Positions 1 to 11,524 of a DNA stretch of 64,000 bases are shown here, piece by piece; positions within the stretch are counted from its first letter, which is position 1; each line of letters opens with the position of its first letter. The notes beneath the pieces were generated by a model that ran no database searches, was not told where the DNA came from, and saw only the letters and a program-made list of their open reading frames with translations. Source of the DNA: Pandoraea pulmonicola (GTDB lineage Bacteria > Pseudomonadota > Gammaproteobacteria > Burkholderiales > Burkholderiaceae); assembly GCF_000815105.2 (NCBI RefSeq), contig NZ_CP010310.2, positions 2,356,001 through 2,420,000 on the forward strand, in the 5' to 3' direction. The position numbers and the translations under genes were made by a program.

Positions 1-356
1 ACGTCTTTTTCGGGGGCGATGGCTTCGAGCACCTTGTGGCTGTCGATATGCTTGGGCAGGGGCAATTGCACCAGGATGCCGTTGATCTTCGGGTCTCGGT
101 TGAGCTCATCGATGCGGGCGAGCAACGCGCTTTCCGTCAGGTCGGCCGGGTAGCGGTCGAGCGACGAATAAAGGCCGTTGTCTTCGCAAGCCTTGACCTT
201 GTTGCGGACGTAGACCTGGCTGGCCGGATCGTCGCCAACCAGCACCACGGCGAGGCCGGGTTGATGGCCGCGAGCGGTGAGGGCGGCGGCGCGGGTGGCA
301 ACTTCGGCGCGAATGCGTTTGGCGAGGGCGTTGCCGTCGATGAGGGTGGCGGTCAT
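1..356 (-). CDS. folD: FolD, methylenetetrahydrofolate dehydrogenase/cyclohydrolase (5' part)
   Basis: This is the first 118 codons of FolD, the cytosolic bifunctional enzyme that interconverts 5,10-methylene-, methenyl- and 10-formyl-tetrahydrofolate in one-carbon metabolism. The start ATG is at 356-354 and the gene runs off the left edge. Translation of the reverse strand begins [16 protein letters not shown] and contains the family signatures [14 protein letters not shown] (substrate site with the Tyr/Lys pair) and [12 protein letters not shown]. The full family length is about 285 aa, so more than half lies outside the window. Identification is firm; the cut is the window edge, not a mutation. 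Confidence 0.95.
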   Translation of the reverse strand, partial: MTATLIDGNALAKRIRAEVATRAAALTARGHQPGLAVVLVGDDPASQVYVRNKVKACEDNGLYSSLDRYPADLTESALLARIDELNRDPKINGILVQLPLPKHIDSHKVLEAIAPEKD

Positions 357-657
357 GTTGCGTGGATATCGTGTGAAGGAAGGGGGCTGGCCCGCAGAGG
401 CCGGATACGGCAGCGTCAATCGGAGGCGCGACGACGCAAAAACGACATTATAACGGCGCGCCGAATCGGGCGGGAGGGGTGGCAAGGCGGGGGACGGGGA
501 ATGCGGCCCCCGCCCGGTCGCGCTTTGTACGCTATCAGCGAGACGGGCGACTGCTACGGCAGTGAGGCGATGGCGGCCAGGAGCGAGTCCCGAGTCATGG
601 CTCGTGGGCCACGCTCTGCGGGGACTGGCCCGCGTCGTGCGCCGTCAGCGTAGGGCG

Positions 658-685
658 CGGCACCCGGCGATTGGCGCGGGTGCCG
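658..685. terminator. Possible terminator hairpin downstream of the fixJ-like gene
   Basis: A perfect 9-bp inverted repeat (658-666 with 677-685, 10-nt loop) lies about 45 bp past the stop of the response regulator gene. No T-run follows on either strand, so intrinsic termination is doubtful. The rest of 357-731 shows no convincing gene. Confidence 0.3.
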
Positions 686-731
686 TGGGCCCTGGCGTCA
701 GCTTTGAGGGCGGCGGGGTCCAGGGCCTCAC

Positions 732-1376
732 TCAGGGGCGGGGCGATCCGCTGGAACGTTTGGAGAGGGCCAGACGGAGCAAATCGGCAACGGTGTTGAC
801 GTTGAGCTTCTCCATGATGTTGGCGCGGTGGGCTTCGACGGTCTTGATACTGATGCCAAGATCGTCGGCAATCTGTTTGTTGAGGCGGCCGGCGATGATT
901 CGCTCGAGCACCTGATGTTCGCGGCTCGTCAGCTTGGAGAGCAGTTCCTCGGCCGCTTGTTGTTCACGCTGGCTGCTGGCGTCCTGGCGGGCCTTGGAGA
1001 GCATGCGCTCGACCTGGCCGCGCAATTCCGCTTCTTCGAAGGGCTTCTCGATGAAGTCCATGGCGCCCTTCTTCATCGTGTCGACCGCCATCGGCACGTC
1101 GCCGTGGCCCGTCACGAAGATGATGGGGATGTTGATCTTCTGGGCGATCAGTTGCTCCTGAAGCTCCAGCCCGCTCATGCCGGGCATACGCACGTCCAGG
1201 ATGAGACAGCCAACCTGATGTCCGTTGTAGTGCGAAAGAAACTCCTCCGCGCTCGGAAAAACACGCACGTGGTAGCCATTGGCCTCCAGCAACCAGCGCA
1301 GTGAGTCGCGTGCGGCCTCGTCGTCATCGACGACAAAGACGGTTTCTTGATCGATATTGGTGTTGGGTGTCGTCAT
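732..1376 (-). CDS. FixJ-like response regulator (REC + LuxR-type HTH)
   Basis: A 214-aa cytosolic response regulator of the FixJ/NarL class. The N-terminal receiver domain has the acidic cluster VVDDDE near residue 15, the phospho-acceptor Asp61 in LILDVRMPG, and the EKPF lysine. The C-terminal LuxR-type helix-turn-helix contains LTSREHQVLERI and SIKTVEAHR. The start is ATG at 1376, preceded by a strong GGGGGAGG ribosome site and overlapping the kinase stop codon by ATGA. An in-frame start 21 codons upstream lies inside the kinase gene and is not favoured. The 4-nt overlap with the PAS histidine kinase marks a cognate pair. FixLJ homologues in Burkholderia are known virulence and motility regulators; the target genes here are unknown. 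Confidence 0.9.
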   Translation of the reverse strand: MTTPNTNIDQETVFVVDDDEAARDSLRWLLEANGYHVRVFPSAEEFLSHYNGHQVGCLILDVRMPGMSGLELQEQLIAQKINIPIIFVTGHGDVPMAVDTMKKGAMDFIEKPFEEAELRGQVERMLSKARQDASSQREQQAAEELLSKLTSREHQVLERIIAGRLNKQIADDLGISIKTVEAHRANIMEKLNVNTVADLLRLALSKRSSGSPRP

Positions 1377-3856
1377 GGTCCTCCCCCGGATCCGGATGTC
1401 GTATCGCTTTCTAACGGTAACAGAATACAAAAAGTACAACCATTCCGCACGCTGTCGATTTCATTGTTTTCCACCCACAGACGGCCGTGGTGCGATTCGA
1501 TGATTGAACGGCAGATATTCAGGCCCATGCCCATGCCGTCCGATTTGGTGCTGAAGAAGGGTTCAAACAGCCGTTCGATAGTCGCTTCATCCACGCCCGG
1601 GCCATGATCCGAGACGTGGAATTCCACCGACTTGTCGCGCCGCTGCACGTGCAGACGCACTGTCGGATCGCGTCGCTGCCCCGGTGCAGGCGTGTAGCCG
1701 TGCATGGCTTCGGCAGCGTTTTTCAGCAGGTTCACGAGCACCTGCTCGATCAGCACCGGATCGACATAAATCTGTGGCAGTCCGGCAGGCAACTCGGTCA
1801 CGATGCGAATCCGGCGCTTGCGGGCTTCGAGCTCGGCCAGACCGACCGCGTCCGCCACGATCTCATAGATCGATGACGGTTGCCGTTTCGGTTCGCTGCG
1901 TTTCACGAACGCACGAATGCGCTTGATGATCATGCCGGCGCGAACGGCTTGCTGCGACGTCTTCTCGAGCGCCGGCAGCAGCGTTTCCGGCGAGGTGCGG
2001 CCGGCCCGCACGAGGGCGGCCGTGCCCATGCAGTAATTGTTGATCGCGGCGAGCGGCTGGTTGAGTTCGTGCGCGAGCGACGAGGCCATTTCGCCCATCG
2101 TCGTCAGACGACCCGTGAACTGCAAGCGCTCTTCTTCCTGACGCGCCAGCTCTTCCGCGTGGCGGCGCGCCGTGATATCCGTGGCGACTTGCAACTGCGC
2201 AAGGTGGCCGTCCACCCATTGAATGTACTGGCGTCGGACTTCGAACCATTTCTGATGTGTCGGCAGATAGATTTCCTGCGTCTCGGCCGAGGTATCCGTG
2301 AGCGACGCGGCGGGCAGCCCGGCGAACGCGTCGACCATGTCGATGTGATCGAGCGACGTGGGTGAGAGCTCGCCGCCGCCCGATAACTCCAGGTGGCCTT
2401 CCGGGCGCGTGCCGAACAACTGGCGATAGTAGCGGTTGGCGAACAGCAGTTCGGCCTTGTCCACGGCGAGCACGGACACCGAGGCGTCAAGGCTTTCGAG
2501 CACCGTCGTGAAACGCTCGTGGGCCGCCGCGAGTTCTTCGCGCGCCCGCTTCGGTTCGCTGATGTCCGTCAGCGACGACATCCAACCGGTCTGGCGTCCG
2601 TGCGCGTCCACCAGCGGCGAGACGAACATGCGTGCGTAGAAAATGGTGCCGTCCTTGCGCTGCACGCGAATTTCGAAGCCATGCGACGGAGCCTTGCCAC
2701 GCAGCGTCATGTCGATGCGACGCTGCATTTCGTGAATGTCGTCCTTGGGCCAGTACGGATAGGGCGGCGCGCGGTTCATCAGGTCCTGCTCCTCCCAGCC
2801 GGTCATTCGGCAAAACGCCGGGTTCACATAAGTGATGTGGCCCTGGAGGTCGAGCACCCGCATGCCGATCACGATGGAGTTCTCCATCGCACGCCGGAAC
2901 GACGTTTCGTTGAACAGCGCCTGTTGTGCTTCGAATCGCTGTCGCGTGTGTCGCCACAGGCTCCAAAGGCTCCAGAGGACGAAACAGGACAGTCCGGCGA
3001 TCAGCCAGACCAGCGTGTTGTTGACGAAGTTGCCGACGGCCGGATACGAGTAGATGCGAACGGCAAGGCTGTGCCCTGGCGGGTCGAGGAGCAGCTCGTA
3101 CGAGACATCGCGCGGCAGCGGTGGACGCGTGGAGGTCGTCGCCAGTTCATTGTTGTGCGTGTCGATGAACGACACCTTGAACTTGTCGCCGAGCTCCTGC
3201 GGCAACTCATGGATCAGCAGCCCTTCGACCGAATACACCGCGCTGATCGTGCCGAGAAATTCGCGCTCGCGCAGCACCGGCACCTGCACCACGATATAGC
3301 TCGCGCCCGAGGCGTCGTAGATCAGTGTGGAGTAGGCCGAGCGGCGCGAATCGCGCGCCGCGCGAAACGCCACCAGGAGTTCGTCCTCCATCGGGTGCTG
3401 CGCCGAGCCCTGCAGGCGCGAGGCGAACGGCGAATCGGCGGGCACCGCCCAACGCGGACGCTGCGAAGCATCGAGCCAGTTCATGAAGACGATGTCCGCA
3501 TGATTCTGCATCAGCTCGCTCGCCGTATTCTGGAAGTGGGCCACGTCCTGAGGCTTCGCCGCCGTATCGCGCGCAAGGGAACTGATCTGGTCCTGGATGG
3601 CCAGCATATTCAGACGGACCTGCTGCTGCGCCCACGCCACGTTCCGATACAGCGTGTCCTGCTGCTGCTCCGTCTCGCGGCGATTCAGGCTCCACAGGAT
3701 CAAACTCATCACCACGAGGAAGATCACAATGGAGACGAGCGGCACCAGCAAGTAGTAGTGCGACTCCGCGAACCCTTGCAACCAGCGATTGGAGCGGGCA
3801 GGCGCAGCAGCGGACCGGGACGGCGGGGCGGAGTTGGCAAGGCGTGGCGAAAGCAT
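1373..3856 (-). CDS. FixL-like PAS sensor histidine kinase
   Basis: An 827-aa membrane sensor kinase. Residues 34-57 and about 279-301 are transmembrane segments enclosing a periplasmic sensor of about 220 residues. Two cytoplasmic PAS modules follow (about 320-435 and 445-565). The HisKA helix has phospho-acceptor His596 in SSLAHELNQPLAA, a FixL/DctB-class sequence. The ATPase domain has the N-box Asn713, DHGPG at 750 and the G2 box GMGMGLN at 774. It would autophosphorylate and transfer to the downstream response regulator, whose start codon it overlaps by 4 nt. Whether a PAS domain binds haem cannot be told by eye. It is transcribed away from aceE, sharing the 340-bp intergenic region with it. 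Confidence 0.9.
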   Translation of the reverse strand: MLSPRLANSAPPSRSAAAPARSNRWLQGFAESHYYLLVPLVSIVIFLVVMSLILWSLNRRETEQQQDTLYRNVAWAQQQVRLNMLAIQDQISSLARDTAAKPQDVAHFQNTASELMQNHADIVFMNWLDASQRPRWAVPADSPFASRLQGSAQHPMEDELLVAFRAARDSRRSAYSTLIYDASGASYIVVQVPVLREREFLGTISAVYSVEGLLIHELPQELGDKFKVSFIDTHNNELATTSTRPPLPRDVSYELLLDPPGHSLAVRIYSYPAVGNFVNNTLVWLIAGLSCFVLWSLWSLWRHTRQRFEAQQALFNETSFRRAMENSIVIGMRVLDLQGHITYVNPAFCRMTGWEEQDLMNRAPPYPYWPKDDIHEMQRRIDMTLRGKAPSHGFEIRVQRKDGTIFYARMFVSPLVDAHGRQTGWMSSLTDISEPKRAREELAAAHERFTTVLESLDASVSVLAVDKAELLFANRYYRQLFGTRPEGHLELSGGGELSPTSLDHIDMVDAFAGLPAASLTDTSAETQEIYLPTHQKWFEVRRQYIQWVDGHLAQLQVATDITARRHAEELARQEEERLQFTGRLTTMGEMASSLAHELNQPLAAINNYCMGTAALVRAGRTSPETLLPALEKTSQQAVRAGMIIKRIRAFVKRSEPKRQPSSIYEIVADAVGLAELEARKRRIRIVTELPAGLPQIYVDPVLIEQVLVNLLKNAAEAMHGYTPAPGQRRDPTVRLHVQRRDKSVEFHVSDHGPGVDEATIERLFEPFFSTKSDGMGMGLNICRSIIESHHGRLWVENNEIDSVRNGCTFCILLPLESDTTSGSGGGP

Positions 3857-4045
3857 GCCGAGATTGTAGCTCAGGCCGACCCGTTTCCCGCGGTCATGCC
3901 GCGTTGTGCCTTGCTTTTCGGAAGCGTCCGATGTTTTTGGTAAGACGGCCGCTCAATTTACTCGTGATACCGATCGGTACGCATCGAATCCGTGGTGTGA
4001 TGGCGTCAGCAACTCCTTGATTTTATGTGCACTGCAACAGAATTC

Positions 4046-4083
4046 CGTAATATGAAATTTGCTATCGTAATCTGAAATTTTGC
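4046..4083 (+). promoter_or_regulatory. Tandem 20-bp-phased direct repeat upstream of the aceE promoter
   Basis: CGTAATATGAAATTTGC (4046-4062) is repeated as CGTAATCTGAAATTTTGC (4066-4083). The offset is exactly 20 bp, so both copies face the same side of the helix. The second copy ends immediately before the predicted -35 box of aceE, the usual location of an activator bound as two adjacent protomers. The binding protein is unknown. Confidence 0.55.
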
Positions 4084-4113
4084 TTGCGGAGCCGGGAATA
4101 ACCTTCGTACAAT
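4084..4113 (+). promoter_or_regulatory. Predicted sigma-70 promoter of the PDH operon
   Basis: TTGCGG (4084-4089), 18 bp, TACAAT (4108-4113). The predicted transcription start near 4120 gives a leader of about 80 nt before the aceE ATG. The rest of the 3857-4198 intergenic region shows no ORF with support; it must also hold the divergent kinase promoter. Confidence 0.55.
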
Positions 4114-4198
4114 GCCCCGGTAAAAATGCCGGTGGGCCCGTCCATGAAGCGGGTATCACTTGTTACGCCAACCCGCTAACGACAGACAAGGAGACACC

Positions 4199-6886
<2,688 letters not shown>

Positions 6887-6907
6887 AGGCCGCTTCGTGC
6901 GGTGGCC

Positions 6908-6943
6908 GCGCCCGTCAGCCGCCCCTCAGCGGCAGACGGGCGC
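6908..6943 (+). other. Stem-loop in the aceE-aceF spacer
   Basis: A 9-bp outer stem (6908-6916 with 6935-6943) encloses a 5-bp inner GCCGC/GCGGC stem. No T-run follows, so it is more likely an mRNA processing or stability element between E1 and E2 than a terminator. Confidence 0.4.
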
Positions 6944-6983
6944 GCGCTGCACGTCAAGCGCAGCCTCGAGGAGATTGTGGAAA

Positions 6984-8663
6984 ATGAGTCAAGTGATCGA
7001 AGTGAAAGTCCCGGACATCGGTGACTTCAAGGATTTGCCCGTCATCGAAGTGCTGGTCAAGGAAGGCGACAAGATCGATGCCGAACAGGCCCTGATCACG
7101 CTGGAGTCGGACAAGGCCACGATGGACGTGCCGAGCCCGGCCGCCGGTACCATCAAGGCGATGAACCTGAAGGTCGGCGATGAAGTGTCCGAGGGATCTC
7201 TCATTCTGACGCTCGAGACGGCCAACGGCTCGAGCGCGCAAGCGAACGGCGCTGCCGCACCGGCTGCGGCCCCGCAGGCATCGGCACCCGCAGCAGTACC
7301 GGCGGCGCCCGCGCCCGCCGCTGCCCCGGCCGCTGCCGGCGGCACGGGCACGATCGACGTGAAGGTGCCGGACATCGGCGGCTACGACGACGTGCCCGTG
7401 ATCGAGGTGCTGGTCAAGGTCGGCGACTCCGTCACGGCCGAGCAGTCGCTCGTCACGCTGGAATCGGACAAGGCGACGATGGATGTGCCGAGCCCCGCCG
7501 CGGGCGTGGTCAAGGAGCTGAAGGTCAATGTCGGCGACAAGGTGTCGGAAGGCTCGATGATCCTCGTGCTCGAAGGCGCCGCCGTGCCGGGCAAGGCCGC
7601 TGCCGCCCCGGCACCGGCTGCAAAGAGCACGGCGCCTGCTGCAGCCCCTGCGGTCGCACCGGCGCCCGCGCCTGCCCAGGCCACTGCTCCGACAACTGCG
7701 CCAGTCGCTGCTCCCGCGGTGGCACAAGGCAGCCAGCCGATCAGCCACGCAAGCCCGTCTGTGCGCAAGTTCGCCCGTGAGCTGGGTGTCGACGTGACCC
7801 AGGTCAAGGGCACGGGCCCGAAGGGACGTGTGACGGTCGACGACGTGCGCGGCTTCGTCAAGAGCGTGCTGGCGGGCAACCGTCCGGCGGCCTCGGGCAG
7901 CGCTGCAGCGGCGGGTGGTGGCGAACTGAATCTGCTGCCGTGGCCGAAGATCGACTTCTCGAAGTTCGGTCCGGTCGAGCCGAAGGCGCTTTCGCGCATC
8001 AAGAAGATCTCCGGCGCAAACCTGCACCGCAACTGGGTGATGATCCCGCACGTCACGAACAATGACGAAGCGGACATCGGCGAACTCGAAGCCTTCCGCG
8101 TCCAGTTGAACAAGGAAAACGAAAAGGCCGGCGTCAAGGTCACGATGCTCGCCTTCGTGATCAAGGCCTGCGTGTTGGCATTGAAGAAATTCCCGACGTT
8201 CAACGCGAGTCTCGACGGCGACAACCTCGTCTTCAAGCAGTACTTCCACATCGGTTTCGCTGCCGACACGCCGAACGGTCTGGTCGTGCCGGTCGTTCGC
8301 GATGCCGACAAGAAGGGGGTGTTCGAGATCGCTCGCGAGACGTCCGAGCTGGCCAAGCTCGCCCGCGAAGGCAAGCTCAAGCCGGATCAGATGCAAGGCG
8401 GTTGCTTCTCGATCTCGTCGCTGGGCGGTATTGGCGGCACGACCTTCACGCCGATCATCAATGCACCGGAAGTGGCCATCCTGGGGTTGTCGCGTTCGTA
8501 TCAGAAGCCGGTGTGGGACGAGCGCAAGCAGCAGTTCGTGCCGCAACTGACGCTGCCGCTGTCGCTGTCCTACGATCACCGCGTGATCGACGGTGCAGAG
8601 GCTGCGCGCTTTAACGCCTACCTTGGCCAACTGTTGCAGGATTTCCGCCGCGCGATGCTGTAA
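6984..8663 (+). CDS. aceF: Pyruvate dehydrogenase E2, dihydrolipoamide acetyltransferase
   Basis: A 559-aa core subunit of the pyruvate dehydrogenase complex. It has two N-terminal lipoyl domains with lipoylated lysines K44 and K163 (both in ESDKATMDV), joined by long Ala/Pro linkers. A peripheral subunit-binding domain lies around residues 254-290 (HASPSVRKFARELG). The catalytic acetyltransferase domain ends with the CAT-like SYDHRVIDG motif (His532, Asp536). It transfers the acetyl group from lipoamide to CoA. ATG 6984 is used: the protein there starts exactly at the lipoyl domain (MSQVIEVKVPDIG) and GAGGAG lies upstream. The reading frame extends 29 codons further upstream from a GTG, but that stretch is not domain sequence. 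Confidence 0.96.
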   Translation: MSQVIEVKVPDIGDFKDLPVIEVLVKEGDKIDAEQALITLESDKATMDVPSPAAGTIKAMNLKVGDEVSEGSLILTLETANGSSAQANGAAAPAAAPQASAPAAVPAAPAPAAAPAAAGGTGTIDVKVPDIGGYDDVPVIEVLVKVGDSVTAEQSLVTLESDKATMDVPSPAAGVVKELKVNVGDKVSEGSMILVLEGAAVPGKAAAAPAPAAKSTAPAAAPAVAPAPAPAQATAPTTAPVAAPAVAQGSQPISHASPSVRKFARELGVDVTQVKGTGPKGRVTVDDVRGFVKSVLAGNRPAASGSAAAAGGGELNLLPWPKIDFSKFGPVEPKALSRIKKISGANLHRNWVMIPHVTNNDEADIGELEAFRVQLNKENEKAGVKVTMLAFVIKACVLALKKFPTFNASLDGDNLVFKQYFHIGFAADTPNGLVVPVVRDADKKGVFEIARETSELAKLAREGKLKPDQMQGGCFSISSLGGIGGTTFTPIINAPEVAILGLSRSYQKPVWDERKQQFVPQLTLPLSLSYDHRVIDGAEAARFNAYLGQLLQDFRRAML

Positions 8664-8744
8664 AGGCGGACGCCGCCGGTCGTGCGCGCAAGTGCAGGCC
8701 GGTGGCGCTCGCACGAGCTTCGGAATCTGGACAGGGAGGGCATC

Positions 8745-9326
8745 ATGACCACCGTGGTAGTCGTCAAGAAGGCAGGCGAGATCGCCATTGCCGCCGACTC
8801 ACTCGTGACGTTCGGCGACACGCGCCTGTCGCAGTCCTACGAGGAGAACCGCAAGGTTTTCCTCGTGGGCGATTCCTATGTCGGCCTGGCAGGCACGACT
8901 GCGCATTTTCCGGTCATGCGCGCCATTCTTTCCGAAATGGCGGATGAGTGCCGTCTGCATTCGCGCGACGAAGTGTTCCGCACGTTCTGCCGCGTCCATC
9001 AGAAGCTCAAGGAAGAGTATTTCCTCAACACCAAGGAAGAGGAAGACGATCCGTACGAATCGTCGCAGATCACGTCGGTGATCGCGAATCCGACCGGCAT
9101 CTACGGCGTGTATTCCTACCGGGAAGTGTTTGTTTTCGATCGGTTCTGGGGGATCGGTTCGGGGCGCAACTTCGCGCTCGGCGCCATGTACGCCCTCTAC
9201 GACCAGGATCTGAGCGCACGTGCCATCGCCGAAGCGGGCGTGAGGGCGGGCGCCGAATTCGACAAGAGTTCGGACGGCCCGTTTCAGGTGCATGCGTTTC
9301 CGATCGATACCACCATCAAGTCATAA
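8745..9326 (+). CDS. BPH, beta-proteobacterial proteasome homologue (Ntn hydrolase)
   Basis: A 193-aa protein resembling HslV and the 20S proteasome beta subunit. After Met removal the sequence starts TTVVVVKKAGEIAIAADS, giving an N-terminal nucleophile Thr1 and the conserved Asp17. Lys36 occupies the place of the catalytic lysine (Lys33 in HslV) with a short insertion. GIGSGRNFALGAMYAL matches the HslV IGSGG region. No HslU or other AAA unfoldase gene is adjacent, which agrees with the BPH family, known as self-compartmentalised double rings in beta-proteobacteria. It sits between aceF (81-nt gap) and lpdA (20-nt gap) on the same strand, with AGGGAGGG before ATG 8745, so it is probably co-transcribed with PDH. 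Substrates are unknown. A divergent HslV is the alternative. Confidence 0.82.
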   Translation: MTTVVVVKKAGEIAIAADSLVTFGDTRLSQSYEENRKVFLVGDSYVGLAGTTAHFPVMRAILSEMADECRLHSRDEVFRTFCRVHQKLKEEYFLNTKEEEDDPYESSQITSVIANPTGIYGVYSYREVFVFDRFWGIGSGRNFALGAMYALYDQDLSARAIAEAGVRAGAEFDKSSDGPFQVHAFPIDTTIKS

Positions 9327-9346
9327 ATGCGACAGGGAGACCCCGC

Positions 9347-11125
9347 ATGAGTCTCATTGAAGTCAAGGTGCCGGATATCGGCGCCGAGGGCGTGGATGTC
9401 ATCGAAGTGATGATCAAGCCCGGCGACAGGATCGCCAAGGAAGCGTCGCTCGTCACGCTCGAATCCGACAAGGCCTCGATGGAAGTGCCGTCCGAAGTGT
9501 CGGGCACGGTCAAGGAAGTCAAGATCAAGGTCGGCGACAAGGCCAGCGTAGGCACGCTGATCGCGATTGTCGAGGCCGATGACGCCGGCGCCGCGAAGGC
9601 CACCGCGCCTGCCGCGGCAGCCCCCGCGGCTCAGACAGCACCGGCAGCGCCGGCCCCCGCCGCCCAGCCGAGCACGCCGGCGCCGGCCGCAGCGAAGCAC
9701 AGCGGCGGCGCGGACACCGAGTGCGACGTGGTCGTGCTGGGCGCGGGGCCCGGTGGCTACTCGGCCGCGTTCCGCAGCGCCGACCTGGGCCGCAAGACGG
9801 TGCTCGTCGAGCGCTATGCAACGCTCGGCGGCGTATGCCTGAACGTGGGTTGCATCCCGTCGAAGGCGCTGCTGCATACCGCAGCCGTCCTCGAGGAAGC
9901 CCAGTCGCTCGGCCATCATGGCATTTCGTTCGCGAAGCCGGAGGTCGATCTCGACAAGCTGCGCGCCTACAAGGAAAGCGTGGTCGGCAAGCTCACGGGC
10001 GGTCTGGCGGGCATGGCCAAGATGCGCAAGGTGGAAGTCGTGCGCGGTGTGGGTACGTTCCTCGATCCGAATCACCTCGAAGTTGTGGCCGAAGACGGCA
10101 GCAAGCGCGTGGTGAAGTTCGCGCAAGCGATCATCGCTGCCGGCTCGCAAGCCGTGAAGCTGCCGTTCCTGCCGGAAGATCCGCGCATCGTCGACTCGAC
10201 CGGTGCGCTGGAGTTGCGCCAGATCCCGAAGAAGATGCTGGTGATCGGTGGCGGCATCATCGGTCTCGAAATGGCGACGGTCTACAGTGCGCTGGGCGCC
10301 GAGATCGACGTCGTGGAAATGCTCGATGGACTGATGCAGGGCGCGGACCGCGATCTGGTCAAGGTCTGGGAGAAGATGAACGCCAAGCGTTTTGGCCGTG
10401 TCATGCTCAAGACGAAGACTGTGGGCGCCGAGGCGAAGGCCGACGGCATCTACGTGAAGTTCGAGGGCGAGGCCGCACCGGCCGAGCCGCAACGTTACGA
10501 TCTGGTGCTGGTGGCCGTGGGCCGCAGTCCGAATGGCAAGAAGATCGGTGCGGAGAAGGCGGGCGTGGCGGTGAGCGATCGCGGCTTCATCGCCGTCGAC
10601 AAGCAGATGCGCACGAACGTGCCGAACATCTTCGCCATTGGCGATATCGTCGGCCAGCCGATGCTCGCGCATAAGGCCGTGCATGAGGCGCACGTGGCGG
10701 CGGAAGCGGCGAATGGCGAGAAGGCCTACTTCGATGCCATCCAGATTCCGTCAGTGGCCTACACCGATCCGGAAGTGGCCTGGGCCGGCAAGACCGAGGA
10801 CCAGTTGAAGGCTGAAGGCGTGAAGTACGGCAAGGCCGTGTTCCCGTGGGCGGCGTCGGGGCGCGCCATCGCCAATGGCCGTGACGAAGGCTTCACCAAG
10901 GTGCTGTTCGACGAAGAAACCCATCGCATTGTTGGCGGCGCTATCGTCGGCACGCATGCGGGCGACCTCATCGGTGAACTGTGTCTGGCCGTCGAAATGG
11001 GCGCGGACGCCGTCGATATCGGCAAGACGATTCACCCGCACCCGACGCTGGCCGAATCGGTCGGCATGGCCGCGGAAATCTACGAAGGTGTCTGCACCGA
11101 CGTCCCGCCGGCACGCAAGAAGTAG
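9347..11125 (+). CDS. lpdA: Dihydrolipoyl dehydrogenase (E3) with N-terminal lipoyl domain
   Basis: A 592-aa flavoprotein that reoxidises dihydrolipoamide with NAD+ in the PDH complex. Residues 1-80 form a lipoyl domain (lipoyl Lys42 in ESDKASMEV), followed by an Ala/Pro linker. Then come the FAD motif GAGPGGY, the redox disulfide Cys164/Cys169 in CLNVGCIPSK, the NAD motif GGGIIGLE, and the C-terminal His565/Glu570 pair in HPHPTLAE. A lipoyl-bearing E3 of about 590 aa is common in beta-proteobacterial PDH operons, compared with about 475 aa for ordinary E3. The start is ATG 9347 with AGGGAGA upstream; the same reading frame extends further upstream but overlaps BPH. A strong terminator follows at 11243. 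Confidence 0.96.
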   Translation: MSLIEVKVPDIGAEGVDVIEVMIKPGDRIAKEASLVTLESDKASMEVPSEVSGTVKEVKIKVGDKASVGTLIAIVEADDAGAAKATAPAAAAPAAQTAPAAPAPAAQPSTPAPAAAKHSGGADTECDVVVLGAGPGGYSAAFRSADLGRKTVLVERYATLGGVCLNVGCIPSKALLHTAAVLEEAQSLGHHGISFAKPEVDLDKLRAYKESVVGKLTGGLAGMAKMRKVEVVRGVGTFLDPNHLEVVAEDGSKRVVKFAQAIIAAGSQAVKLPFLPEDPRIVDSTGALELRQIPKKMLVIGGGIIGLEMATVYSALGAEIDVVEMLDGLMQGADRDLVKVWEKMNAKRFGRVMLKTKTVGAEAKADGIYVKFEGEAAPAEPQRYDLVLVAVGRSPNGKKIGAEKAGVAVSDRGFIAVDKQMRTNVPNIFAIGDIVGQPMLAHKAVHEAHVAAEAANGEKAYFDAIQIPSVAYTDPEVAWAGKTEDQLKAEGVKYGKAVFPWAASGRAIANGRDEGFTKVLFDEETHRIVGGAIVGTHAGDLIGELCLAVEMGADAVDIGKTIHPHPTLAESVGMAAEIYEGVCTDVPPARKK

Positions 11126-11242
11126 TCCTCAACGCTTCGTCCAGCGCACGCGCATCGTCATTGCCATGACGCGCGTGCTGTCCATGGAGGGGAATTCAGC
11201 GTCCCCAATCGTCTGCCCACCACGGTGACGGGCGCCGAAACG

Positions 11243-11277
11243 AAAAACCGCCATTCCTTCGGGATGGCGGTTTTTTT
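11243..11277 (+). terminator. Intrinsic terminator of the PDH operon
   Basis: AAACCGCCAT pairs with ATGGCGGTTT around a short TTCGGG-containing loop and is followed by seven T residues, about 120 bp past lpdA. Confidence 0.85.
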
Positions 11278-11375
11278 GTTAGTGACGTTTGCAAGCGCGA
11301 ACATTGGTGACGAGCATCGTCGGGCGATGGGCCACCGATGACCGGTGATGAAGCGATGAGCGAGAGCGCCCGTAT

Positions 11376-11405
11376 CAAAAAGAAAACCCGGCTTGGGGCC
11401 GGGTT
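11376..11405 (-). terminator. Intrinsic terminator of phaP
   Basis: An 8-bp stem (11385-11392 with 11398-11405) is followed on the minus strand by TTTCTTTTTG. It lies about 120 bp past the phasin stop codon. Confidence 0.75.
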
Positions 11406-11524
11406 CGAAAGGTACCTGCGGTACCGAGGAGACAACTGGTGTCGCTGTATCAGCTTGGGGGGCGGCGACGGTATTTCAAGCGTCCCTCGTCAACTTGATC
11501 TGGACGCAGCCGATCCGCAGTCGA

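Noticed and set aside
2393-3943. 516-codon plus-strand frame across the sensor kinase
   Set aside because: Arg/His-rich shadow of a gene with clear kinase motifs on the other strand.
8745-9326. Ordinary HslV
   Set aside because: No hslU neighbour and lysine spacing differs from HslV; BPH fits better.
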